This document shows, in pieces, positions 53,306 through 60,817 of a stretch of 64,000 nucleotides of DNA (its first letter is position 1; each line of letters starts with the position of its first letter). Made by a program: the position numbers and the translations under genes. The notes beneath the pieces were generated by a model. It was not told where the DNA came from. It ran no database searches and saw nothing but the letters and a program-made list of their open reading frames with translations. The DNA lies in assembly GCA_022484695.1 (NCBI GenBank), contig JAKVKU010000001.1:514999-578998 (forward strand), read 5' to 3'. Origin of the DNA: Lactobacillus sp. GTDB lineage: Bacteria; Bacillota; Bacilli; Lactobacillales; Lactobacillaceae.

Positions 53306-53355
53306 TTGACGACATGTCGTTAACGGCATATTATAACTAGTGTCGATAACGACAT
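53306..53355 (+). promoter_or_regulatory. padC promoter with two PadR boxes
   Basis: TTGACG (53306-53311), a 17-bp spacer and TATTAT (53329-53334). Two sites match the known PadR box ATGT-N8-ACAT with one mismatch each: ATGT-CGTTAACG-GCAT (53314-53329) between the hexamers, and GTGT-CGATAACG-ACAT (53340-53355) just after the -10. Repression should lift with hydroxycinnamic acids. Confidence 0.85.
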
Positions 53356-53372
53356 AAAAGGAGCGCAATAAT

Positions 53373-53909
53373 ATGACGAAAACATTTGAAACATTAGCTG
53401 ATTTTTTAGGCACCCATTTTATTTATACTTATGACAATGGCTGGGAATATGAATGGTATGCCAAAAATGACCATACGGTAGATTATCGGATCCATGGGGG
53501 GATGGTGGCTGGTCGCTGGGTGACTGACCAAGAAGCCAACATCGTTTTATTAACAGCAGGTATCTACAAAGTGGCTTGGACTGAACCCACGGGTACCGAT
53601 GTGGCCCTGGATTTTGTACCCAACGAAAAGAAATTAAATGGGACTATTTTCTTCCCCAAATGGGTGCAAGACCATCCTGAAATCACCGTGACTTATCAAA
53701 ATGAGCACATTGATGTGATGGAAGCTGCCCGGGAAAAATACGAAACGTATCCTAAACTAGTCGTGCCAGAGTTCGCCAAAATCACCTATATTGGTGACGC
53801 CGGTCAGAATAATGAAGAGGTTATTGCCGAGGCCCCTTATGCCGGGATGACGGATGACATTCGGGCTGGCCGCTATTTTGACGCCAACTATAAGCGCTTG
53901 AAGAAGTAA
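53373..53909 (+). CDS. padC: Phenolic acid decarboxylase
   Basis: 178 residues, the usual length. It has the conserved segments [73 protein letters not shown] and [35 protein letters not shown]. The enzyme decarboxylates p-coumaric, caffeic and ferulic acids to vinyl phenols in the cytosol, a detoxification step in plant-associated lactobacilli. AAAGGAG precedes ATG 53373. It is followed by its regulator padR and preceded by two PadR boxes. Confidence 0.97.
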   Translation: MTKTFETLADFLGTHFIYTYDNGWEYEWYAKNDHTVDYRIHGGMVAGRWVTDQEANIVLLTAGIYKVAWTEPTGTDVALDFVPNEKKLNGTIFFPKWVQDHPEITVTYQNEHIDVMEAAREKYETYPKLVVPEFAKITYIGDAGQNNEEVIAEAPYAGMTDDIRAGRYFDANYKRLKK

Positions 53910-53981
53910 GTTTTAGCCCGACTTTACCCCGGTGGTTAATCAAGGCATAATAGGTGTAATGACTAAACTTGGAGCGATTGT

Positions 53982-54518
53982 ATGCCGAAAAAGCGAATTT
54001 TACCTTATGTATTATTAGGATTGATCAACAGCCACCAGCAAATGTCTGGGTATCAAATGATGCAAGAATTTAAGCATGAAATCAGTGATTTCTGGACGGC
54101 CTCCCATAGCCAGATTTATCCAGAACTACAGCGTATGCTAAAAGACGGCTGGATTCAAGCTGTTGACACTACCAGCGTCGCCGCCAAGGGGAAGGCTGTT
54201 TTTTATCATCTCACAGCCACTGGTAAGGCGGCGCTATTGGCTTGGCTAAGCGAACCGCTGACCCCACAAAATGATGACCTTTTTCCGCTGAAGTTATTTT
54301 TTATTGCGGACCAAGATAGTCCGATTTTGACCAAGCTGTTAAAACAACAATACCAGCTATCCTTACAACGCCGCGACTATCTCAAAGCTAGGATGGCCTT
54401 GTTGTTTAAGCAACAAGCTGACATTGATCAGAATTATGGGCATTATTTGATATTGGACCGAGGCATTCAAAGAGAGACGAATTACGTGAAGTGGTTGGCT
54501 GCGTTACTAAAAGAATGA
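53982..54518 (+). CDS. padR: PadR-type repressor of the phenolic acid stress response
   Basis: 178 residues. The winged helix (LPYVLLGLINSHQQMSGYQMMQEFKHEISDFWTASHSQIYPELQRMLKDGWIQ) has the SxSQIYPELxxL signature of the PadR family, followed by a C-terminal helical dimerisation domain (Vir_act_alpha_C type). GGAG lies about eight bases before ATG 53982. It is directly downstream of padC, whose promoter holds two PadR boxes, so its target is clear. A terminator (54570-54610) follows. Confidence 0.95.
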   Translation: MPKKRILPYVLLGLINSHQQMSGYQMMQEFKHEISDFWTASHSQIYPELQRMLKDGWIQAVDTTSVAAKGKAVFYHLTATGKAALLAWLSEPLTPQNDDLFPLKLFFIADQDSPILTKLLKQQYQLSLQRRDYLKARMALLFKQQADIDQNYGHYLILDRGIQRETNYVKWLAALLKE

Positions 54519-54569
54519 GTGTCGTTCATGCTAACTCCCGGGAATTTAAGAACACAATACAGCAGCATT

Positions 54570-54610
54570 AGCCACGATGGACGTTGGATAAGTTCATTGT
54601 GGCTTTTTGT
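54570..54610 (+). terminator. padR terminator
   Basis: AGCCACGATG pairs with CATTGTGGCT (one mismatch), followed by TTTTTG. Confidence 0.75.
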
Positions 54611-54646
54611 GACTTGTTATAATTAAAATTAATATTAGGTTGAATC

Positions 54647-54702
54647 TTGACAGAAAATTGAAAGGGTGTAAAATGCAATTTAGTTAGCCGGGTAACTAAA
54701 TT
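54647..54702 (+). promoter_or_regulatory. Promoter and operator of the MarR-rhodanese operon
   Basis: TTGACA (54647-54652), a 16-bp spacer and TAAAAT (54669-54674). A perfect dyad AATTTAGTTA-N6-TAACTAAATT (54677-54702) follows at the transcription start, the classic form of a MarR operator. Confidence 0.85.
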
Positions 54703-54719
54703 CAAAAGGAGGGTTTGTT

Positions 54720-55223
54720 TTGGATAATTTCGATGCCTATGAGCGACCTGATGCGCAGCGGGTTGACTTAATGCGGCATGAGTATAAGGATGCTGATCCA
54801 GAAACAGTTTTGACATTTATAAATTTTCAACATTGTTATCGCACAGTTGAAAATTACTATGAACAAGTTTTGACCCAGTATGGGTTATCAGAGTCACGGT
54901 TCATCATTTTAATGTTTCTTTACCACAACCAAGATACTGGGTTAAGTCCTTCTGATTTAGCTGGTAAATTAGGAACTTCGAAAGTCACGGTCAGTAAATT
55001 GATTCGGGGGCTGCTGGCAGATAAATTGATTGAAAAAGCACCTGTACCTGGGGATAAGCGCTCATTTGTGGTTCGAATCACTGCAAAAGGGTTACAATTA
55101 CTGACCCGTTTTTTACCTGTTAACTTTCAAACCGTCAATAACTTATTTGCCAACCTCACCAGTACTGAGCAAAAACAGCTAAATGTATTACTAAATAAAT
55201 TACTATTAGGAACCAAATCGTAG
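54720..55223 (+). CDS. MarR-family transcriptional regulator
   Basis: 167 residues. The MarR winged helix spans about 55-125 ([67 protein letters not shown]), flanked by dimerisation helices. TTG 54720 follows AAAAGGAGGG by seven bases. A perfect operator dyad lies between promoter and start, so it is autoregulated. The next gene, a rhodanese-like protein 14 bp on, is in the same operon, suggesting a role in sulfur, redox or thiol stress. There is no cysteine in the N-terminal third of the kind used by OhrR except one in FQHCYRT. Confidence 0.9.
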   Translation: MDNFDAYERPDAQRVDLMRHEYKDADPETVLTFINFQHCYRTVENYYEQVLTQYGLSESRFIILMFLYHNQDTGLSPSDLAGKLGTSKVTVSKLIRGLLADKLIEKAPVPGDKRSFVVRITAKGLQLLTRFLPVNFQTVNNLFANLTSTEQKQLNVLLNKLLLGTKS

Positions 55224-55236
55224 ATAGGAGATTATT

Positions 55237-55605
55237 ATGGAACAAGCCAAAATTGATTTTTTAAAGTTATATTTAAGCCTTTATATTGACCACTTAACGG
55301 TTTTACAAGCGTTAAAACAACCGAATTCACATTATGTTGTCCTAGACGTTCGAAATGCCCCGGCGCAAGTTAAAAAAGTTCAGATTAAAGGTGCATTACC
55401 TCTAGCGGCTAAGGATTTAGAAGCCCATTTAGCTGAATTGGACAAGGACAAGACTTATGTGGTCTATGATTGGACTGGCGGGACTATTTTAGGCAAACAG
55501 GCCTTGTTGACACTACTAAGCCATGGCTTTAAAGCTTTTGAGCTGGCCGGTGCCCTTGAAGGCTGGCAGGGGATGAATTTACCCACTGAGCCTGTTGCTG
55601 AATAG
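55237..55605 (+). CDS. Rhodanese-like domain protein lacking the catalytic cysteine
   Basis: 122 residues with a rhodanese fold: YVVLDVRNAPAQVKKVQIKGALPLAAKDLEAHLAELDKDKTYVVYDWTGGTILGKQALLTLLSHGFKAFELAGALEGWQ. The active-site loop, normally VYCxxGxRS, reads VYDWTGGTI, so the sulfur-accepting cysteine is replaced by Asp and the protein has no cysteine at all. It is probably a binding or sensing module rather than a sulfurtransferase. GGAG lies upstream of ATG 55237. It is cotranscribed with the MarR regulator, and similar pairs exist in lactobacilli. Confidence 0.85.
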   Translation: MEQAKIDFLKLYLSLYIDHLTVLQALKQPNSHYVVLDVRNAPAQVKKVQIKGALPLAAKDLEAHLAELDKDKTYVVYDWTGGTILGKQALLTLLSHGFKAFELAGALEGWQGMNLPTEPVAE

Positions 55606-55727
55606 ATCCTGCGTGGCGGATAATTAGGGGTCAATGACTTTCGTTGCCAGCAAACACATGGTCATGCTATGATTAAACTAGTGACGTAGTTTATCACAAC
55701 CAATCAATAGCGGAAGGAAATGTGAAT

Positions 55728-56126
55728 ATGAAAAAATTGACCGATGAAATGAAGGAAATGATTCAGACACAATTACCTTTTTTAGCCACCACCAGTGCCA
55801 GTGGACTCCCCCAAGTGGGTCCCAAGGGCTCAATCCATGTGTTAGACGATGAACATCTGATTTATTTCGAGCACACCTTTAGACATGCCTATGAAAATTT
55901 AACCAATAATCAACATGCCGCCGTGGCCGTGGCGGATCGCCCCAACCAAAAGGGTTTTCGCTTTGAAGGCACGGCCCATATCCATGAAAAAGATGACTAT
56001 GCCAACGAAATCCTGGGCAAAACCAAGATTTTTGACCGCTTCCCTAGAGCTGCGGTGGTGGTCATTGATATAGAACGAATTTTCCGCCTAGACAATACCT
56101 TAGAAGCCGGCACGGAAATTTTATAA
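55728..56126 (+). CDS. Pyridoxamine 5'-phosphate oxidase-like flavin-binding protein
   Basis: 132 residues with the split-barrel fold of the PPOX family: LPFLATTSASGLPQVGPKGSIHVLDDEHLIYFEHTFRHAYENLTNNQHAAVAVADRPNQKGFRFEGTAHI. These small proteins bind FMN or F420-like cofactors; most have no proven reaction. ATG 55728 is chosen because AAGGAAA lies eight bases upstream; GTG 55722 touches that site. It is a single-gene unit with a strong terminator. Confidence 0.85.
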   Translation: MKKLTDEMKEMIQTQLPFLATTSASGLPQVGPKGSIHVLDDEHLIYFEHTFRHAYENLTNNQHAAVAVADRPNQKGFRFEGTAHIHEKDDYANEILGKTKIFDRFPRAAVVVIDIERIFRLDNTLEAGTEIL

Positions 56127-56137
56127 TAACGCCATCT

Positions 56138-56176
56138 AAAAAATCGTTAACCTATTTTGCGGGTTAACGATTTTTT
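56138..56176. terminator. Bidirectional terminator
   Basis: AAAAAATCGTTAACC and GGTTAACGATTTTTT form a 15-bp perfect stem between convergent genes. Confidence 0.9.
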
Positions 56177-56198
56177 GATGGGGCGCTTTTAGGCGCGG

Positions 56199-56783
56199 TT
56201 ATTTCAGATTGATAGTAAAAGTTTGATCTTGTCGGGCTTGGTTAATAACGGTGACGGGATCATTGGTGTTGCGCAATTCGATACCTGCCACAGTTTCCAC
56301 GGTTTTACCGGGTTGTAGCTCGTTATCTGCTAAATCTTCCACCTCATTTTCAAACTTATCCTGTTCCGCCTCATCACTATAGAGGGCTTCAGCGGCGTCA
56401 AAGTCATCTTCTAAGGTGTAACTGGCATTCCCATCATTTTGGTGGAAAGCCAAACGTTTCAAAATATCCTCTGGTTCAATATTTTGTTGGCTCTGATTGG
56501 TGATGGTATACCAAACGATCAGCCCGTCTTCATTGTCCTCATTGTTATGGGCCACTTGGGTCTTGGTGATTTTCAGCTTGGCCTCAGGCACCGTCAGCAC
56601 ACCATCTTTAAAGTTGGTGTCATTGCTGGTGGTGGCGGTACTGCTGGAGCTGACTTTTTGAGCCGTGCTGGTTTTAGAACTACTGCTACTTGAAGACTTG
56701 GTGGCCGTGTTGTTGTTATTACCACAGGCCCCAAAGGTTAAGGTCAGGGTGGTCAAGAGCGTGAGCCATAAGACTTTTTTCAT
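56199..56783 (-). CDS. Lipoprotein with DUF5067-like domain
   Basis: 194 residues. The signal peptide ends in a lipobox (TLTFGAC, C20), followed by a Ser/Thr/Lys linker (residues about 25-55) and a beta-sandwich domain (LKITKTQVAHNNEDNEDGLIVWYTITNQSQQNIEPEDIL ... ELQPGKTVETVAGIELRNTNDPVTV). This is the pattern of DUF5067/DUF4352 immunoglobulin-like lipoproteins of lactobacilli. It is attached to the outer face of the membrane; its role is unknown. GGAGG precedes ATG 56783, in the same GGAGGTTTTTCA-ATG context as the next gene upstream. Confidence 0.85.
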   Translation of the reverse strand: MKKVLWLTLLTTLTLTFGACGNNNNTATKSSSSSSSKTSTAQKVSSSSTATTSNDTNFKDGVLTVPEAKLKITKTQVAHNNEDNEDGLIVWYTITNQSQQNIEPEDILKRLAFHQNDGNASYTLEDDFDAAEALYSDEAEQDKFENEVEDLADNELQPGKTVETVAGIELRNTNDPVTVINQARQDQTFTINLK

Positions 56784-56865
56784 TGAAAAACCTCCATTCT
56801 GGTGGCGCTTTCAGAGCTGCTACCTCTATTGTACCAAGATGGGGTTTGTTCAAACAAGTCCAGGT

Positions 56866-57477
56866 CTAATAAAGCCGGTTGTAATACACCAAATGTTCGC
56901 TGCCACTGGTAGGGTCCACGAGGATTTTGGTGACACTGCAATTATCCGGTTCTAAAATTGTTAAACCACTGGACTGGGTGGCATTGATGGCAAAACTGCG
57001 CACGGTAAAGCCATGGGTCACGATCAATATTTTACCCGTTGGCTGAGCTTTGGCCACATCCTTGGTAAATGTTCGCACCCGGGCTTCAACTTGCTCAAAG
57101 GACTCCCCATGGGCAATGGTGACATATTCGGGGCGGACATCGTTGACGGTGTGGTCGAAGTATTCAGGATAGCGTTGTTGCAGCTCAGCGTTCACTTGGC
57201 CATCCCAATCCCCGTAAGAAATTTCTAACAAGCGGGGATCAAAGGTCACGGGTAAGTGGGCCGTTTGGTTTAAAATTTCCGTGGTTTGTTTGGTGCGGAC
57301 TAACGGGGAGCTGTAAATTTGGGTGAAGCCCCTCAGATCAAAACCCCGATGTAACTTGTCGGCTTGGGCTTTGCCTAAGTCATTTAAATAAGTATTGGGT
57401 GTGTTGATCACCCCTTGTTTTAAACCTGCCAAATTGGCGTCAGTCTTGCCGTGCCGGACGATATAAAATTCAGTCAT
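56866..57477 (-). CDS. Histidine phosphatase superfamily protein (phosphoglycerate-mutase-like)
   Basis: 203 residues with the catalytic RHG motif near the N-terminus (FYIVRHGKTDAN, H9), SSPLVRTKQTTEIL, the acid/base Glu region ISYGDWDGQ and a second histidine in VTHGFTVRSF. Such enzymes are broad phosphatases, with roles from alpha-ribazole phosphate to sugar phosphates. ATG 57477 follows CTGGAGG; a longer frame to 57564 would cover the divergent serC promoter. It is divergent from the ser operon. Confidence 0.88.
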   Translation of the reverse strand: MTEFYIVRHGKTDANLAGLKQGVINTPNTYLNDLGKAQADKLHRGFDLRGFTQIYSSPLVRTKQTTEILNQTAHLPVTFDPRLLEISYGDWDGQVNAELQQRYPEYFDHTVNDVRPEYVTIAHGESFEQVEARVRTFTKDVAKAQPTGKILIVTHGFTVRSFAINATQSSGLTILEPDNCSVTKILVDPTSGSEHLVYYNRLY

Positions 57478-57532
57478 TGAAAAACCTCCAGGAGATAGTA
57501 TAGAATTTATTGTAGCAGATTTCTGAGAAGGG

Positions 57533-57561
57533 TTGACACATTGTTTATTTATTGTTAATAT
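57533..57561 (+). promoter_or_regulatory. Promoter of the ser operon
   Basis: Perfect TTGACA (57533-57538), a 17-bp spacer and TAATAT with a TG extension (57556-57561). The predicted transcript starts near 57568 and has a leader of about 250 bases. Confidence 0.85.
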
Positions 57562-57590
57562 CAATTTAATAAATCTAAGGGGATTCTAAT

Positions 57591-57656
57591 ATGCTAAAAA
57601 TTTATACGCGAAAACAAAATATTCAAATAGTATCCTCATGGTCTTCATCCTTGTGA
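57591..57656 (+). CDS. Serine-rich leader peptide of the serC-serA operon (candidate attenuator peptide)
   Basis: A 21-codon frame, ATG to TGA, with AAGGGGA seven bases upstream. Its last seven codons encode SSWSSSL: five serine codons (TCC TCA, TCT TCA TCC) just before the stop. It begins about 23 bases after the predicted transcript start and lies upstream of alternative RNA pairings and an intrinsic terminator (57728-57770), followed by the serine biosynthesis genes serC and serA. This is the arrangement of ribosome-mediated attenuation, here apparently sensing charged tRNA-Ser. Translation and the mechanism are inferred. Confidence 0.75.
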   Translation: MLKIYTRKQNIQIVSSWSSSL

Positions 57657-57658
57657 TG

Positions 57659-57770
57659 TAGGCCAATTTCGCGTGTCCTTGGCCTAACGCAATGTGAGGC
57701 CAGGGGAGACAATTCCGAAATTTCCTGAAGCACTCACATTTATCTTGTGGGTGCTTTTTATTTTTAATTA
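57659..57770 (+). promoter_or_regulatory. Attenuator region of the ser operon with terminator
   Basis: Segments that can pair: TAGGCCAA (57659-57666) with TTGGCCTA (57679-57686); TGGCCT (57680-57685) with AGGCCA (57697-57702); AATGTGAG (57691-57698) with CTCACATT (57733-57740). The last would destroy the terminator AAGCACTCACA / TGTGGGTGCTT (57728-57756, then T-rich to 57770). Mutually exclusive pairings next to a serine-rich peptide gene support attenuation. Confidence 0.7.
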
Positions 57771-57816
57771 GTTCAAAAAAATATTTTTCAACTTTACTTG
57801 GAGGTTCATCACAAAC

Positions 57817-58902
57817 ATGACAATTTACAATTTTGCTGCCGGTCCCGCCGTGTTACCTAAACCCGTTTTAGAACAAGTTCAAAAAGAATTGCTGGATTAC
57901 GATCATTCCGGCATGAGTATTTTGGAAATTTCCCATCGCTCAAAACTATTTACTGATTTATATGCGGACACCAAAGCCCGGCTCAAACAGTTGATGAACC
58001 TCGGGGATGATTACGATGTCTTATTCCTGCAAGGTGGGGCGACATTACAGTTTACCATGGTGCCCCTAAACATTGCCACCAAACACCACCGGGCCGCTTA
58101 CATTGACAGTGGCCATTGGTCAGTCCGAGCCATTGAAGAAGCCGGCAAAGTCCCCGGGGTCCAAGCCGATATCGTGGCCACATCTAAAGCCAGCGGTTAT
58201 ACTGAAATTCCGCAATTCCCCGATGTGTTAAAAGACACCTATGATTACCTGCACATCACCACCAACAACACCATTGAAGGCACGGCTTATCAGCAATTGC
58301 CCCAAACTACCACGCCGCTGGTAGCCGACATGTCCTCTAATTTCTTAGGCCAGCAATATGACTTTTCCAAGTTTGACCTCATCTATGCCGGGGCCCAAAA
58401 GAATTTAGCCCCAGCGGGTCTGACCATCGTGGTGTTAAAAAAGACCCTGTTAACTGATCCCAATCATCCGAAAAATCTGCCATCCATGTTGGATTACACG
58501 GCTTTAGCCAACAAGGATTCGGCTTTAAATACCCCGCCAGTCTTCCAAATCTATATGGCCAATCTGGTCTTACAGTGGTTAGAGACAAAAGGCGGCGTGG
58601 CTGGCATTGACCAGCTGAATCAAAAAAAGGCGGCGTTGTTATATAACTTCTTAGACAGTTCCAAATTATTTAACAACCCCGTTAAACCCGCCCAACGTTC
58701 CTTAATGAATGTGCCGTTCTTGACGCCAGATAAAGCCACCGACGCCAAAGTGATCCAAGCGGCCACTGCAGCTGGTTTCTTAAACCTCAAGGGTCATCGT
58801 TCTGTCGGTGGTCTGCGGGCCAGCATTTATAACGCCATGCCAGTTGAAGGCGTGGAAAAACTAGTGAATTTCCTAATGGACTTCGAAACCCAACACCAAT
58901 AA
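57817..58902 (+). CDS. serC: Phosphoserine aminotransferase
   Basis: 361 residues, PLP-dependent fold type I. It opens with IYNFAAGPAVLPKPVLEQVQ, has GMSILEISHRS, LQGGATLQFTMVPLN and the Schiff-base lysine K195 in LIYAGAQKNLAPAGLT, and ends with HRSVGGLRASIYNAMP. It converts 3-phosphohydroxypyruvate and glutamate to phosphoserine in the second step of serine synthesis. GGAGG precedes ATG 57817. It is the first gene of the ser operon behind the attenuator, followed by serA 22 bp on. No serB was seen in the window. Confidence 0.96.
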   Translation: MTIYNFAAGPAVLPKPVLEQVQKELLDYDHSGMSILEISHRSKLFTDLYADTKARLKQLMNLGDDYDVLFLQGGATLQFTMVPLNIATKHHRAAYIDSGHWSVRAIEEAGKVPGVQADIVATSKASGYTEIPQFPDVLKDTYDYLHITTNNTIEGTAYQQLPQTTTPLVADMSSNFLGQQYDFSKFDLIYAGAQKNLAPAGLTIVVLKKTLLTDPNHPKNLPSMLDYTALANKDSALNTPPVFQIYMANLVLQWLETKGGVAGIDQLNQKKAALLYNFLDSSKLFNNPVKPAQRSLMNVPFLTPDKATDAKVIQAATAAGFLNLKGHRSVGGLRASIYNAMPVEGVEKLVNFLMDFETQHQ

Positions 58903-58924
58903 AATCATAGAGGAGAATTTGAAT

Positions 58925-60097
58925 ATGTATAATATTAAAACATTTAACGCCATTGCCCCCCAAGGATTAGCCGAATTTAGCGATGATTACCTCATTAATG
59001 AAAGTGCCGACCCCGATGCTTATTTAATTCGCAGCGTGGATTTACATGAGCATGTTTTCCCAGAAAACTTAAAGGCCATTGCCCGTTGTGGCGCCGGCTT
59101 TAACAACATTCCGTTAGATAAAGCCTTGGAAAATGGCACCGTGGCCTTTAATACCCCTGGTGGCAACGCCAATGCCGTCAAAGAATTGATCATTGCCAAC
59201 ATGATCATCTGCAACCGTAACATTATTGATGCCGCCAACTGGGCTGCCCAGGCCGCCAGCGGTGCTGATATTACCCTGCGGACCGAAAAGGAAAAAACTG
59301 CCTTTAACGGGGTGGAATTAATGGGCAAACGCCTGACGGTCATCGGCTTAGGCCACGTGGGCTCTTTGGTGGCCAATGCCGGGTTAGATTTAGGTATGCG
59401 GGTCACCGGCTACGATCCTTATTTAAGCGCCGATGCTGCTTGGCATATCTCGGACAAAGTTAAGCGGGCCCGGACGTTAGAAGACGCCATCGCCAAAGCT
59501 GACTTTGTCACGGTCCATGTCCCTAAGAATGAAGAAACCATTGGCTTGATCAATGCCGATGTGATCCAGGCTATGAAGCCAAAAGCTGTCTTATTAAACT
59601 TCTCTCGCTTAGGCATCGTGGATAACGCCGCTGCCGTGCAATTTTTGAACAAGGGCACCCTGCGCAAATACATCACTGACTTTAGTTCCGATGAACTGAT
59701 CGGCCAAGATAATGTGATTTTAATGCCCCATATTGGCGGGTCTACCATTGAAGCCGAGATCAATTGTGCTAGAATTGCTGCCCAAGAAGTCCAGACTTTC
59801 TTAGAAACCGGCAATATTGAAAATTCCGTGAATATGCCTAATATTATTTCACCATTCCAAAGCCAATACCGGTTCACCTTGATCCATAAAAATGTGCCTA
59901 ACATGTTAGGACAAATTTCCACCATCATTGCCGGGGAAGGGGTCAATATTGAAAATCTGGCCAACCGGGCTAAAGATGGCTTTGCTTATACCATGGTGGA
60001 TGCCAATGATATGAGTCAAGACCAGCAATATTACTTGTTAGACAAGCTCAAGCAGATTCCAACCGTTACCCGGGTCCGTTTGATCAAAGCGTCTTAA
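58925..60097 (+). CDS. serA: D-3-phosphoglycerate dehydrogenase with ACT domain
   Basis: 390 residues. The 2-hydroxyacid dehydrogenase core has ARCGAGFNNIPLDKALENGTVAFNTPGGNANAVKELI, the NAD site LTVIGLGHVGSLVANAG, and the catalytic HIGGSTIEAE histidine. A C-terminal ACT domain (FTLIHKNVPNMLGQISTIIAGEGVNIENL) follows, probably for serine feedback. First step of serine synthesis. ATG 58925 follows GAGGAG; a TTG two codons earlier is less suitable. It is cotranscribed with serC and with the GNAT gene that begins 15 bp later. Confidence 0.95.
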   Translation: MYNIKTFNAIAPQGLAEFSDDYLINESADPDAYLIRSVDLHEHVFPENLKAIARCGAGFNNIPLDKALENGTVAFNTPGGNANAVKELIIANMIICNRNIIDAANWAAQAASGADITLRTEKEKTAFNGVELMGKRLTVIGLGHVGSLVANAGLDLGMRVTGYDPYLSADAAWHISDKVKRARTLEDAIAKADFVTVHVPKNEETIGLINADVIQAMKPKAVLLNFSRLGIVDNAAAVQFLNKGTLRKYITDFSSDELIGQDNVILMPHIGGSTIEAEINCARIAAQEVQTFLETGNIENSVNMPNIISPFQSQYRFTLIHKNVPNMLGQISTIIAGEGVNIENLANRAKDGFAYTMVDANDMSQDQQYYLLDKLKQIPTVTRVRLIKAS

Positions 60098-60112
60098 GAA
60101 GGGATTGATTTG

Positions 60113-60580
60113 ATGGAGTTATTCTTTGGCCACTTGCCCTGGCAAAAGGCCGCCAGCATGTATGTGCGCATGCAGGTGTTCGTTTTAGAACGGGGCATCG
60201 CAATTGCTGACGAGTTTGAAGACGACCAATTTCCTAATGCCGAATATGTGGTGATTTTTGATGGCAAGGAACCCGTGGCCACCAGCCGCCTGTTCTTCAC
60301 CGAAGAATTCGCCCGCTTTACCCGGATTTGTGTGGTGAAGGCTCAGCGCAAAGCCCATTTAGGGTCTCAATTGCTGCTGCAAATGGAACAAGCCAGCATT
60401 GCTGCTGAGAAATACCATGTCCTGATCCACGCCGAACACAGTGCCATTGGCTTCTATCAAAGAAATGGTTACAAAATTAGTTCCAAGCCCTACTTTGAAG
60501 ATGGGGTGGAATGTGTGGACATGACCAAAACCCTTGAGCCCAACCCAACCCAACCCAACCCAACCCAACCTAAATATTAG
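60113..60580 (+). CDS. GNAT-family N-acetyltransferase with repeat-encoded C-terminus
   Basis: 155 residues. It shows the ElaA/GNAT-like pattern of VRMQVFVLERGIAIADEFEDDQF, YVVIFDGKEPVATSRLF, the acetyl-CoA loop RICVVKAQRKAHLGSQLLLQMEQ and HAEHSAIGFYQRNGYKISSKPYFEDGVECVDM. AGAAGGG lies upstream of ATG 60113; the gene is the third of the ser operon. The last residues (PNPTQPNPTQPKY) are encoded by six CCCAA units, an unusual hydrophilic tail probably not part of the fold. The acceptor substrate is unknown. Confidence 0.88.
   Translation: MELFFGHLPWQKAASMYVRMQVFVLERGIAIADEFEDDQFPNAEYVVIFDGKEPVATSRLFFTEEFARFTRICVVKAQRKAHLGSQLLLQMEQASIAAEKYHVLIHAEHSAIGFYQRNGYKISSKPYFEDGVECVDMTKTLEPNPTQPNPTQPKY
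60539..60570 (+). repeat. Pentanucleotide repeat (CCCAA)6 at the 3' end of the GNAT gene
   Basis: Six perfect CCCAA units followed by CC. Five is not a multiple of three, so gain or loss of a unit by slippage would change the reading frame of the last residues and the stop used. Confidence 0.95.
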
Positions 60581-60735
60581 GCTGACTTAATAAATAAAGT
60601 TTTTTATGGCGCCGTGACTGTGGTTACGGCGTTATTGCTGAAAATAAATGTTCACTTTTTCACGAGAAGTGTTAGGATTATGATGAAATTAGAAAGCGAG
60701 ATCTGGCCGGTGAAAGTTTTAAACCAAAATAATGT

Positions 60736-60769
60736 TTAGGTTGACCTAATAATCGTTAGCGACTATAAT
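60736..60769 (+). promoter_or_regulatory. Promoter with DtxR/MntR-like operator before the VIT1-family pair
   Basis: TTGACC (60741-60746), a 17-bp spacer and perfect TATAAT (60764-60769). The dyad TTAGGT-TG-ACCTAA (60736-60749) covers the -35 box and closely resembles operators of the DtxR/MntR family (TTAGGT..ACCTAA type). The rest of the 237-bp gap shows nothing else. Confidence 0.7.
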
Positions 60770-60817
60770 AGTTTGTGGAGGTAGATTAGAATAATTATAA
60801 ACTAAGTAGGCGATACT

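Noticed and set aside
54568..54816. 82-codon minus-strand frame between padR and the MarR gene
   Set aside because: It crosses the padR terminator, the MarR promoter and the perfect operator dyad, and lacks a ribosome binding site.
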